This document shows, one piece after another, positions 22,100-34,030 of a DNA stretch of 64,000 nt. Within the stretch, counting starts at the first letter, position 1. Each line of letters starts with the position of its first letter. The notes beneath the pieces are model-generated. The model was not told the origin of the DNA. It was given only the letters and a program-made list of their open reading frames with translations, and ran no database searches. A program made the position numbers and the translations under genes. The DNA is from Engraulis encrasicolus (lineage: Eukaryota > Chordata > Actinopteri > Clupeiformes > Engraulidae): NCBI RefSeq assembly GCF_034702125.1, contig NC_085857.1, positions 51,703,238 through 51,767,237 of the forward strand, in the 5' to 3' direction.

Positions 22100-24060
22100 A
22101 GGAGCACTTCTGCCAACTCAATATGTTATTGTAATGCTCACACTAACCTTGACTGGTCAGTACCCAGTGATGCTGCATTTTTCGGCTTAGCCCTTTCCGA
22201 GATCTGAGCTATTCTAATGGGAGATTTTGTTTACATTAAAAACCTTGGTAACACTTTATTTTAGGGACACATCTATTAGCACTAATACATAAAATATTAA
22301 TGCATGTGTAAGTAACTTGTAAGGCATGTACTAAGCAAAATAAGACAGTTGTTAAGCATGTATTCACAAATGTCTTGTTCATGCACAATAAGGGATTTAT
22401 TACCAATATAACCTTAGTAAGGACCTATTAGACCTAGATTTCTATTTATGTGTAAGCAGTAAGGGCCAGAATACAATGTGTATAAGCTCCTGGTACACTG
22501 TGTGAACAAACCCTGAACAGTGTGAAAACAGATGTGGAATAAGGGTCCCTATTCTAAAGTGATGCATTGCTCAGCCCAGATGGCTTAGGGCCCCGCACTA
22601 CGTGTTCCCCCACCGCCCCCCCCCGGGAAGCAAAGTGTAAGAGCATTTTGTATTCCATTAGTCTCAGTAGGTGTGAAGATCTCACTTATTCTACTCACTA
22701 TGTTAATGAGTAATTGGAAGCATTATATAGCAAGGATTGGACGTAAAGTTATCAATGACGGTGGGTGGTGAGATGTCATTTTTTCATACACCAATTATTG
22801 TACAAACCCTACAATAAATGCAGAATATAACTATGAGTAATAGTTTGGAAGCGAAACTAAGCTATTCCTTTCTGATAAATAAGTTAATGTTTGAGAAACT
22901 TAGCTACAAGAAGTGCAGTGCATGATGGGTACGCCCTTAGTCAGAAATGCAATGCATGGCCAATGCAGCAATATTTCTGTTGTTACGTACATGGCAAATT
23001 GTTTGGATAGCAACTAAATTTCACAAGTGAGGGGAGGAGCTAAGGACGTAGGCTCAGAGCTGGGTAGGTTGTCTGTTGGCCTAGATTGCGTACCCATCAT
23101 GCACTGCACTTCTTGAAGCTAATGTTCTCAAACATTCACTTAATTATCACAAAAGAGTAGTTTAGTTTTGCTTCAAAACTATTATTCTAATGTTCTGCAT
23201 TTATTTTGGGTTTTTTTACAATTAAAACTCAGTGGTACATGAAAAAAAATTACATCTCACCAACCCACCGCCATTGACAAGTGTACGTTCAATTCTTGCT
23301 ATATATAGGCTCCTGTTACCATCCTTACATTGACATGAATAAGAGATAACTAGAAAACTCATCTGGGATAGTATTGATTATTTGATCTACCCTTACACTT
23401 TGTAGATTGGGGGGGCTAGGTAGTGTGGGCCTGGGTGGTGTGGGGGCCCTAGGACTTTGGTAGTGCAGAGGCCCTGAGCCATCTGGGCTGACCAATGCAT
23501 CACTTTAGAATAGGGACCCTTATTCTGCATCTGTTTTCACACTGTTCAGGGTTTGTTCACACAGTGTGTCAGGAGCTTATACACATTGTATTCTGCCACT
23601 TACTACTTACTAATAAATAGAAATATAGGCTTACTGGTCCTTACTAAGGTTATATTAGTAATAAATCCCTAATTGGGCATGAACAAGACATTTGTGAATA
23701 CATGCTTAACAACTGTCTTATTTTGCTTAGTACATGCCTTACAAGTTACTTACACATGCATTAATATTGTATGTATTAGTGCTAATAGATGTGTCCCTAA
23801 AATAAAGTGTTACCAAAACCTTTTTAACATACGCCTACTCCAAATATTTTACCAAAAGGCATCACTGCTTGCTAGTTGTCTGCTGATGTTGCATAACCTT
23901 TTGGATGTTTTGAGAATAAATCAATGTGTTTTTTTAAAATGTTAACAAACTCTGCCCCCATTACAATGACCAGGATCTCGGAAAAGGCTGAAGAAAAAAA
24001 TCTCAGTCTGGGGTAGTGTGAGCATTACAACTGCATGTTGAAGTTGGCTGAAGTTGTCTT
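22100..24060. mobile_element. TTAA-flanked MITE, copy 2 (interrupted)
   Basis: Flanked by TTAA at 22096-22099 and 24061-24064, with the same ends as 6265 and 55488. Split by the palindromic element at 22247-23814; without it the copy is about 390 bp. Confidence 0.8.
22247..23814. mobile_element. Palindromic transposon with 8-bp target duplication
   Basis: Ends GGTAACACTTTATTTTAGGG and its inverse, with inverted repeats of roughly 370 bp that continue, after a gap, in a second inverted pair around TGCATGATGGGTACGCC (about 22920 and 23095). The flanks AAAACCTT at 22239-22246 and 23815-23822 are a perfect 8-bp duplication, as made by hAT-type transposases. It is 1568 bp with no transposase-like frame, so it is a foldback-like non-autonomous element. 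Confidence 0.85.
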
Positions 24061-24064
24061 TTAA

Positions 24065-24462
<398 letters not shown>

Positions 24463-24784
24463 ATTCCACACCAAACCACTGAATCATCCCGCACGACCAT
24501 CTCAGATTTGGCTGAAAAAAATCAAGGAGGTTAACACACGTCATAATAGCAAAAGTGCAACATTATAGCTGCCAACTCCACAAAGTTATGCCATTAAAAA
24601 TGTTTTAGTAAGGTACCCCCCTGACTCGTTTTGAACAAAGTTCTCAGAGAGTCCACTTTCAAATTACTGTATCTAAAAAACTACTTAAAGTTGGTCCTTG
24701 ACAATTTCAAGGGATACCGTTTGGAACATGTACTTGTGATATGTGGATGTCTTCTGTGTTTTTTCAAGTGTGCCTCTGCTTGCG

Positions 24785-24829
<45 letters not shown>
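24785..24829. repeat. (CTGT)n tetranucleotide repeat
   Basis: About eleven units, followed by degenerate ATTTATTGATCGATTGATT. Confidence 0.9.
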
Positions 24830-24831
<2 letters not shown>

Positions 24832-25551
24832 ATCCAGTATCTATTCATTTATTTATTTATCGATTGATTTCTCAATTTATTGATCGATTGATTCATTAAT
24901 TTCCATCCATTCACCCATTCATTTTCAGAAAAGACAGCAAAGTGATATATATTACAGAGGTGAACTGTAAAACTCCAGTTTTACTCACCTGCACTGAGAA
25001 CATCTGTCATCTCTGCAGTTCTGGAGGAATTCAGAAAACAAAAACACAGTAAAATCTCTTGACAGAGAGGTAAATTCACAAACAGCTGGGCTACAATAGT
25101 TGAATGACTGCTGAGAAATCTCAAAGCCATTGTAATGTGATAAATGTCCAGCAGAGGAGGCTGTTGATCAATGCTGATAAAGCAGCCCATTACAGAGACA
25201 ACAAAACTCCTGCAATACCACGCTCTCACCACTGGGAGAAACATGGATGCAGAGGCAAGTGAAGACTTCCCTTCTGTCCAGTCCTTGGCCCTAAGCAGTC
25301 AATTATGTTTTTTTGGTTGTATCCGCATCTGTTGGGCATATGGCCCTCTTGACAAGAGAGCATGTCAAACCAACTATGCATGGTGTCATTTACAGTTTCT
25401 GTGCACATCTCATTGAACAAGAACCGGCCACTGGGATTTTACACACAAACGCCACTGATTAATGGCTTCCCCATGCACCAATCAGGTAACATGAACCAAA
25501 CACTCATTCACCTGCATCCCATTGCTTCAATTGTTCAATTGTGATCTACTG

Positions 25552-25552
<1 letters not shown>
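24830..25552. other. No supported gene
   Basis: A good donor-like GCAG/GTGAGT is present on the minus strand at 24989-24980 but I cannot tie it to any gene. Otherwise unremarkable. Confidence 0.4.

Positions 25553-25619
<67 letters not shown>
25553..25619. repeat. (CT)n microsatellite
   Basis: About 66 bp of CT. Confidence 0.95.
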
Positions 25620-25620
<1 letters not shown>

Positions 25621-26223
25621 GAACCCTTTGTTTCACACTGTAGAAGAATCCCTACATCAGAGGTGGCAAACTCATATTGACTGAAGGCCAAAATCAGGAA
25701 CAAAGTTCAAAATGTAGGCTGAGCTTGATTTTGCAGGCCAGATCTGCCCCCTGGGCCTGAGCTTGACATACAGTAGGAGTCATTACCAGGGTAACCAGAT
25801 GTGACTAATGATTTCCAGCCCAATAACTTCTCAAAAGACAAATATCGCCCAATGTTTACTAAATTCTATTGATTTCTATGGCCACAAACAGCAAAGAAAA
25901 AAAATGGCCAATGCCTATTTTTACCCACAGACTGCTGGTCATCCTAAACAGCCCATCTGCCCAATCTGGCAACCCTAGTCGTTACCAGGACCCAATCTGG
26001 CAACCCGAGGACCAGGAACCAGGACCTAATGTCCTATTCGTACATTACACAGCAGATGCTTCTATCCAAAGCAACCTACATATTTACAAGGTATAGTGTA
26101 GGTGCGCCGCGGCAGAGGTAAGGTCTTTCGACGACTGCATAGGCCTAGTCATATACTTAGCATTTCCAGCATGATGTGAAATTACAGGCCAGAGAGTGCA
26201 GCTTGTAGTTGTAGTATTTCAAA
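25620..26223. other. Decayed interspersed repeats, no gene
   Basis: 25660-25780 (GAGGTGGCAAACTCAT, then GCAGGCCAGATCTG) resembles an old hAT-type repeat. 26040-26085 (GCAGATGCTTCTATCCAAAG) matches the 3' tail type of fish L2 elements in antisense. Confidence 0.4.
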
Positions 26224-26320
<97 letters not shown>

Positions 26321-26345
26321 TGTTTGTGTTTGTGTTTGTGTTTGA
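26224..26345. repeat. (GT)n then (GTGTTT)n microsatellite
   Basis: About 94 bp of GT followed by five GTTTGT-type units. Confidence 0.95.
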
Positions 26346-27452
26346 GTTTGAGTAGTTTATTTGTCACATACAAAGCCATAACCAAGGTTACAGCTTGTAG
26401 TAAAATGACGGTTCTGGTACAACTCCACACCGTGCAGAGATCATAAGACTTAAAATGTGAACATAAATACACACATGAAATAAATAAGCAGTAAAGAAAA
26501 TGTTCCTAGATGTCAGATTGTCCATAGATGTGTCGATCGAGGCGAGAGTTGGACGCATCGCTTTACAAAGCAGACAGCTGAGCGGTGTCCGAGGCTCCTG
26601 GGTGGATACGGTGCTAGATGAGACGGAGACTACATCGCGGGTGGCAAAACTGCAGGCTCTCACCCCACGCTATAGGCTACACTGTGATGGTCCCCATTCA
26701 TCTGGTGTCCATGACCTCTTGTAGTCAGTAGTGCAAGGCTTGTCGGGATGACATTCTTTCTCTGCCAGGCCGGTTGGTAGGCTATGCGCATTCTGATCTC
26801 CATGGAGTTCCGTTGCGCTGCGGTGATCCGAAAACATCAGTTTGGATTAAGAAATAAAAACAAAAATGCAGACGGCAATAAATAGCACTAAAAAGTAGTG
26901 GTGTGGATTGGCACTGCCCTCACGATCCGATTCGATTCGGGAGGTAGCGATTCCATTCGATTCGATTCTATGCGATTCGATCCGATCCGATTCAATTCTA
27001 CAATGCATTGCGATACATTACAGTTCTACTGAAAGCAAAACAAATGTTTCATCAGTCATGATGAGGCAATACAAGTAGTCAGATACTGAGCAACAATTTA
27101 TTGGCTGTTTTCTTCATCAGTCTGTATTAGTCTGTATCAGTCTTACAATGCTTTGAAATACTTTTATTTAATTTAACATTCATTTGCTCCCGAAATATCC
27201 ACGGAAGTAATTGAAACTTAAAAAAATTGCAGGATTGATTCTGGAACTTGCCACATTGAATTGGGTCGTCCATGCCCCGCATTGGATTACATCACCTTGT
27301 CGACACTACTACTAAAAAGTGCTTTCTATAAACACATCATCTGTCCAAAATGTTGAATTCATATGGACTAAATACATTTAAAAGATGAAAAAATTGCACG
27401 GTTTTGACGGAGTTACCAGAGAGGCAGCCAAACAATGCAGCGCCATGGCAAC

Positions 27453-27454
<2 letters not shown>
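26346..27454. other. No gene; ATTCG-rich repeat inside
   Basis: 26885-27030 is a degenerate repeat of GATTCGATTC and GATCCGATCCG starting AGTAGTGGTGTGGATTGG, like the end of a fish DNA transposon. The rest shows nothing I can support. Confidence 0.4.
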
Positions 27455-27496
<42 letters not shown>

Positions 27497-27573
27497 CCTG
27501 TCTGTGTGTGCATGCACTACAATAAGTCAAGTTCCAACCGCCAGGTTCCCCTTTAAACTACATGCAATAGACG

Positions 27574-27643
<70 letters not shown>

Positions 27644-27669
27644 CTGTGTGTGTCTGTGTGTGTGTGTGT
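27455..27669. repeat. Two (GT)n microsatellites
   Basis: 27455-27495 and 27578-27669, with interruptions, separated by 80 bp of ordinary sequence. Confidence 0.9.
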
Positions 27670-28214
27670 TGCAATAGATTACAAAAAGAGTTAATCTGAT
27701 AACCACGCTCAACACTCAAACACGCAGGGACATCTGTGCTCTGTCTGCCTCTCGGGGCTTCAACTCACGGCTTGTCAGTTGGAGGAGTGGGAGGCACAGG
27801 TACAACACCACCGAGCCGGAGGTCAAGGCCGATAGCTCAGCACTAACACATGGTGATGGTGTTATGACAGTAAGATTAAAATTATCTTTACTGTAGTTCC
27901 AAGGTCCAAAACGAACAGATCTCAATTTCCCATTGGTAAAATGCATTGTGCAAAGTGCAAGTTAAGAGGTTTTTTTTTAACCTAAATTGATAAGGGTGAA
28001 TTGTAATATTTGACGTTTAAAAATCCACTCATTTCAGGTGCTTTTTCTTACTACTGTAAAACCATCCAAACTGAACACACTCATTAGCCTTGTTTACACG
28101 ATACATTTAATGCAGCTTTGAAAATGAAATGTAAACACTTCACCATTCGGAATTAAAAATGTCATGTAAACATAGCTACTCTCAAAAACTGCATCTAACT
28201 TGTAACTTTCTTTT

Positions 28215-28550
28215 CTACTAAGGGCTGATATGCTATGATTCCATTATTGCCTGCACCTGCCAAATTCCTGATTGCTCTGGTCACATGGTAATCTAGCACC
28301 TGTATTTAAACCCCATCCTGGGCTTTGGGAATGTTTACTTTTTTTGCCATAGTTTGTCAGCTGCACTGCGAGCATGTAGCATTACTATAGGTAAAGAACA
28401 AACGCTAGCTTGCAAAGCAAAAGATGCAGCAAGGAAGTTACATCTTTTGTCTTGCAAGTCAGCATTGTTTCTTCACTTCCTTGCTGCATCTTCTGCTTTG
28501 TGAGCTAGCTTGTAACACTGCTTGTTAGATGGCTTGCTGTGATATTAAGT
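28215..28550. repeat. Interspersed repeat shared with 40.57 kb
   Basis: CTGATATGCTATGATTCCAT through CTGGTCACATGGTA and a TATTTAAACC box matches 40568-40690. Further on, the motif GCAAAGCAAAAGATGCAGCAAGGAAG is partly inverted at about 28470-28495, making a hairpin. The TATAAA-like box suggests a promoter-bearing element end. Confidence 0.5.
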
Positions 28551-28569
28551 TTCTTCATTAGACAGGCTG

Positions 28570-28857
28570 ATGAAGAAACCTGCGACTGTCGTGGGCATGG
28601 AACTGGAGGCTCTCAGCACAACAGCCGAGAAGAGGACCCTGGGCAGATTTGACTCTGTACTTGACAATGACAGTCACCCCCTGCACCCGTTTCTGGCCAG
28701 TAAGAGGAGTCTGTTCAGCTACAGATTCCGTGTCATCCCCTGCCAGACAGACAGGGGAAGTCCTTTGTCCCCAGGGCCATTCAGCTCTTCAACACCTCAC
28801 GGAGGAATAAGAAAGATACACTGGAAGAGATCATCATTGGTGACTGGACTGCATGAA

Positions 28858-28858
<1 letters not shown>
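28570..28858 (+). pseudogene. LINE ORF2 C-terminal remnant
   Basis: RFDSVLDNDSHPLHPF and SYRFRVIPCQTDR, then in another frame SFVPRAIQLFN, are the C-terminal signature of a common fish non-LTR retrotransposon. Frame shifts and an adjoining (GT)n show that it is dead. Confidence 0.6.

Positions 28859-28946
<88 letters not shown>
28859..28946. repeat. (GT)n microsatellite
   Basis: About 86 bp of GT directly after the LINE remnant. Confidence 0.95.
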
Positions 28947-28948
<2 letters not shown>

Positions 28949-29332
28949 AACTGAAGCAAGGTCTACGCCAATAGCTGAGCACTAGCACATCTGTATGAGG
29001 CTTGTGGAGGGAGGTTTACTGTACTAACGTAATGTCACCAAACTCACCTCATTGGCATCTGTTACACAGGCACATCTACGCAATGGTGTAGAGGAGTAGG
29101 CTTGCAGCCAATAATCTGGAATAGACACAGTGGTGGCAATAAGTACTGTATTAAATCCTTTGCTGATTACGTTTGTTTGACCACTAATCAAGACATGATG
29201 CTATGTGTACACCTATTCTAACACGGAGAGACAGAATAGTAAAAAGAAAATCCATGAAGCAAATTTCTGATCAACCAAACACATGGTGGCAACTCAATGC
29301 ATTTGTGCATGTAGACATGGTCGAGATGATCT

Positions 29333-29504
29333 GGGGTCCGTTTCTCGATTATTGTCGTTGCTAACTGTCTGAAGACCGTCTTAAGACAGTCTTACCGTTC
29401 TCTTGGATTTAGTGGTGAGCGTCGCTGTCGAGAGAGAGTTGAGTCGCTCGTACGAAGGACTTTGCTAACGACGATAGCAAAGACGCTTTCGAGAAACGGA
29501 CCCC
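29333..29504. mobile_element. 172-bp MITE inside the Tc1-like element
   Basis: GGGGTCCGTTTCTCGA at the left and TCGAGAAACGGACCCC at the right are perfect 16-bp inverses; the interior has further CTTAAGACAGTCTTACC hairpins. Confidence 0.85.
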
Positions 29505-29559
29505 TGATGCAGTTCAACCGGAGCATCATAATGGGGAAGAAAGGTTATTTAATTATAAA

Positions 29560-30588
29560 TTATTCAGTAAATAATATTAGCTCATTTTAAATACCGATTG
29601 TTACACAAAACACCAGTGATATGAAACTGAACAAAGACGAAAATAGTTATGAATAGCCTATGTAAATGAACGTGTCATAAACAGCACGCAATAGTGTTGC
29701 TTGCGCTCTCGTCTCCCACGGCGTTCTCCCCAATCAAGTTGCTTCCCTATCACTTGACTCACGCTGGCTGATGTCGAGGAACAATTCAGGGTTTTTTTGT
29801 ATTTTACCAGTAGGCCTAAACACAAAGGGCATTGCGCTTGCAGAACCGTTTCATGCCCAGTTGCCAAGTCAAGCCTAGGGACCCAATGGCAGCATCGCAG
29901 CATCGAATCACTTTCACTTTAACCTCTGCTGAAAAATGGTGGTGGATCTCCATGTAGGCTAGGCTACAGTCGAGGGTCAAATTAAACATTTCAGAGAACG
30001 ATATGCTCATGAGAAGTCCCAGTAAAAGTGCATGCAGGGCTTTATCACTTTTTTCATCACCGGCCAAAATGGCTAGTGGATGTATCTCACACGCCCACAT
30101 ATATAGAGCGTCGTACGGAATGTGTCAATTCCCTTTAGAGCGCAGGGACACAACGCAATACAGTTCAAATTTCAGTAGTGTTGTTACCGTTGCTGCACAA
30201 CCATTACAGGCATCACATCGTTACCCAATTTGAGTAGGGAAATCCTCTTCGGGTTTGCTGATAAAACACAATGTTTTCAGTCGATAACTTTGCTAGATAT
30301 GCCTATGCGCACAGCACGTTGGCTGGCTGCTTTTTTTTCTTTCAGTTCGTTCGAGCTCTCGGGTATGTGAAAGAGAGTGCACGTTTGCTCCCCGTGCATA
30401 CAAGCAGCTGGCTCTTTAACACCAGCCAACTGGCCCAATGCTAGTGAAATTTAAGTTTTGCTGGTAGAATAGACCAATTTACTAGCCATTCTGACCAATT
30501 AGGGAGTGTGTGTTTGGCTATATGAGGGAAGGTTCGTTAGATAGTCTAAATATCCGGTATTCTGCAATGCAGCCGGCCGCAAGAATTC
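29560..30588. other. Unclassified insertion in the Tc1-like element
   Basis: The Tc1-like sequence stops at about 29560 and resumes at about 30588, so about 1 kb was inserted here. It contains TTTTGCTGGTAGAATAGACC near its right end. I see no clear inverted ends and no gene. Confidence 0.45.
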
Positions 30589-31841
30589 TAGCGTGAAAAC
30601 TGGCTGTGAGTAGCAATTCTGTGGCCAAAAATGTCTTGTTGATGGCAGGGTCATTCCAGCTGGAATCAGCAAATGGTCCCCACTCGACCCCCTCGGATTT
30701 GCTTGAAAAAATATATATGTGATGACTTCAACATACAATAGAACATATCCACCATTGCAGATTTCAGCTGTGCATACTTTTTCCACAAAAAATCTGTAAA
30801 TAAGGACACCCCCTCCCCCTGATTTGGCGTCACTGCCTGAGTGACCATATTCAGACTTAATTATCTCCAAAACTATTTGTGGTAGGTCCATTATTTTTTC
30901 AGGACTAAGAGTCATATACCTGATGAGCATACATTACAATTTGCAGCACTGTATGTCAAATTACACCTTAATACTGGCCCTCTACTTTTCTTTGAAATTA
31001 AAATTGCAAGGGTTTTCAGATGTCCATAAAAAGCTCAAATTTCAACATTCAAGGTTCATCCTTGGTACATGGTCAGATATGTGCCATGACTTTCACATCA
31101 CATCATATTTGATATAAGGGTCCAATGGTTGTTGAGATGCAGAGGTCCAAAAATGGGCAAAAACTAATTTATACCATTATTTGGAGCAATATTCCCAATC
31201 TATGACACCAGTTGTGAACTTGCTGTTTGGTGTCTCTGAAAGATAATATTATTATTCATAACATATCTAAAATTTGGGATGGTGTTTTGCCCCATTATTT
31301 TTATAATGAATTTTAAAAACTCATTCTTGTGTGACATGCAGGTGTACCTTAGGAGCCCTGTTACCTTAGAAAAAAATGGGTTTACTACACCTAAAATGAA
31401 TAGCCAAGTCAGTGTACACTAAAACCTAAAATCTCTGATACCAAATAGGTGATTTTATACTTGTTCAGCTCAGTATTTCAGTATATCTGACTTAACCCTC
31501 AATTCCATCCTAAGAAGGTGGTCAATCCCATTGAGCTTTGTGTTCCATTTGCACACAAAGATGGCGGCTCATGGAGCCATCGGCATAGTTCCAAAATAGT
31601 TCCAGGAAGTCAGCATCAAGGGAAGGAAACAAAACACCATTGTTTGGAGCAATATTTCCAATATATGACAGCGGTTGTGAACTTGCTGTTTGTTGTTTCT
31701 TGAAGAGGATATTCTTATTAACAACATATCTAAAAATTGGGATGGTGTTTTGCCCCTTTATTTGTATATTGCCTTTTCAAATCTCAATGCAGTGTGGCAT
31801 GCATCCCTCAAATCCATCCAAAGTGAGAAGGGTCCAGCTGC

Positions 31842-33450
31842 AGTAAAACAGTTCCACCCTTAATGCAAGCACGCCCATGGGCGTTCCCGGCATTTGCCGT
31901 ATTGGCCAATCGTGAAGGGATACTGCATGATGTCATTTTCAAGGCCATTTCCGGATGAATGCTCCATGATTGTTACAAAGATGTCCCGTGCAAATTGTTA
32001 TCTTCCAGAGAAACGTTTCACTGAACATTCCACTGACATAATATTCTCAACAATTTATGTAAGAAAGTGAGATAAATCACACGTTTTCTAATCCCAATAT
32101 GTCTTTTGCTTTGTCTTCCCGTACCTCGGACATTGTAGCCTACTGTTTAGGACTCGTGTCGCTATGCACAAATTTGTCATAGCAACGTACCAGGTCGCCA
32201 AAATGTCAACACAACGACGTTGACATTACCTTACCTAGCTGTGTGTCGAGGTCACTGTTAACACTGTGTAGGCTATATGATTAAACATCCTTTCCAGGAT
32301 ATTAACACACCCGGAAAAATAATAATAATTTAAAAAAAAACCTTTTGTCGAGGTTGTTCACTTGGTAAGACATGATATAGGCTACTTAGAAAAGTTTGAA
32401 ACGATGTAAAACATCAGCAACACATTCCCGACTTTTTAAAGTAATGAGTGTCACCTCACCACATAGTGGCAATGTGGTCAGCTTGGAAAGAGCAGATATT
32501 AATGAAAAAATATATGAAATAGTATTTGAAATAGCAATAGGCTATTTGTTTGTTTTATTGGAGAAAAACAATTTCTTCATTACCATAGGCCTACCATACT
32601 CCATGTCTGTCTATGATTTAGGAGTGACCACACTATTGAAGCTTACCTCTTTATCCAGGAGAGGTTCCAGATTGGCCTGTCTTAATTCAAAGGCCATCAG
32701 AAAACAGAGAACATTTTTCCTACCATCATAACCAGTGTTTGTGCGTACATAATCAGGACCGCTGACAGCTTTGGCTGTGCCCAGGACAAAGTCATCTGAA
32801 AGGGCCCCCCACTCAATACATAGACTACATACAATGTAACAGACCTGCAAACTCCTCAAAGAAAAAAGGTGACAGTGTAGAGCGGGGGTTCTATTTCTAT
32901 TCACGTGAATGACCTAATTGGACAGGAAAAAGGTGACTGTCACCAAAAGGTGACGAGTTTGCAGGTATGATGTAATGAGGACCCATTCCTGGACCCCTCG
33001 TCTCACTGGGCCCAGGTCAACGGACCCCTTTGCCCCCCCTGTCAGCTTCCCTGCATGTAGGCCACATACATTGCTGAAAGAAGTGAACGAGACAGGAATG
33101 AAATGTGAAAATTTATTTCTGTTTACTTTTACACTATGAAGTGTGAACGGTTACCTCTCCTTCTCATATTCAGAGTGCATAAAACAGCACTCAACTGTGT
33201 GGTCTGTTGATAGCCTGTGTAGTACAGTAGATTAGACTCCATTTTTTAAATAAAAATCTATGGAGGGTTAACACAAAGTTTGAAATTGTGTTTGACCAGT
33301 CTCCAATGTGCAGTTTAACTAATAACTAAAAATAATGCATTGGTATGAAATACAGACTGATACATACAATAAATACAGTCACACAGAGACACAAACAGTG
33401 TGCAATAAGAAGATTAACATACTGATGGACAATAAATACACAAACACAGT

Positions 33451-33452
<2 letters not shown>
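31842..33452. other. Interior of the 4.9-kb element, no recognised gene
   Basis: Open frames occur on both strands (for example 32396-32731 plus and 32611-32904 minus), without splice signals or motifs I recognise. AT-rich and non-repetitive within this window. Confidence 0.4.

Positions 33453-33509
<57 letters not shown>
33453..33509. repeat. (CA)n microsatellite
   Basis: About 57 bp of CA. Confidence 0.95.
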
Positions 33510-33510
<1 letters not shown>

Positions 33511-33596
33511 GGCAGAAGGAGATCATAAAGGTGATGTGAAGATGCTGTATATAAGGAGCAATGAGTAAAGTGTAAGTGGCATGGTGAAAGAAGTGT

Positions 33597-34030
33597 TCAT
33601 GGAATATTCTCCAGTGTCCTTGGAATATTCATGTGGTTTTCTTCAGTGCGTTGAGGAGTCTGAAGGCTTGTGTAGTAGGGAGAACAGTCTGTATGCTGGA
33701 TGAGTTGTGTCTTTATGATGTTCATTGCCCTCTTGGAACAGTGTGAAGTGTACAGATCCTGAATGGCTGGTAGGGGTGATCTTATGAGCTTTTCTGCCGT
33801 TCTCACCACACTCTCTGTACTGCCTTCTAGTCTTCAGCTTGACGGCTGCCAGACAGAGAGGCTGCTGGTCAGGATGCTCTCAATGACACCCCTGTAGAAG
33901 GTGGTGAGTGCCGATGTGGGGCGGTCGGCTCTTCTCTCATCCTTCGCAGGAAGTAGTAGGAGTAGTGTCTGTGCCTTTTTGAGATGGTGGAGCCATGTGG
34001 TGCAGTTGGCAGAGGAGGAGGGGCACAGTG
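33597..34030 (-). pseudogene. LINE ORF2 C-terminal remnant
   Basis: The minus strand reads, with frame shifts, KRHRHYSYYFLRRMREE, TFYRGVIESILTSSLSVW, VVRTAEKLIRSPLPAIQDLY and CSKRAMNIIK. This is the region after the reverse transcriptase domain in a fish non-LTR retrotransposon. The related remnants at 28570 and 51298 cover overlapping parts. Confidence 0.7.

Noticed and set aside
24785..24829. CRISPR-like array
   Set aside because: A simple CTGT tetranucleotide repeat without spacers; no direct repeats with unique spacers occur in the window.
24984..25040. Mini-exon with donor GCAG/GTGAGT on the minus strand
   Set aside because: A plausible acceptor exists (GAACTGCAG), giving EMTDVLSA at phase 1-1, but nothing links it to either receptor gene and such short matches arise by chance.
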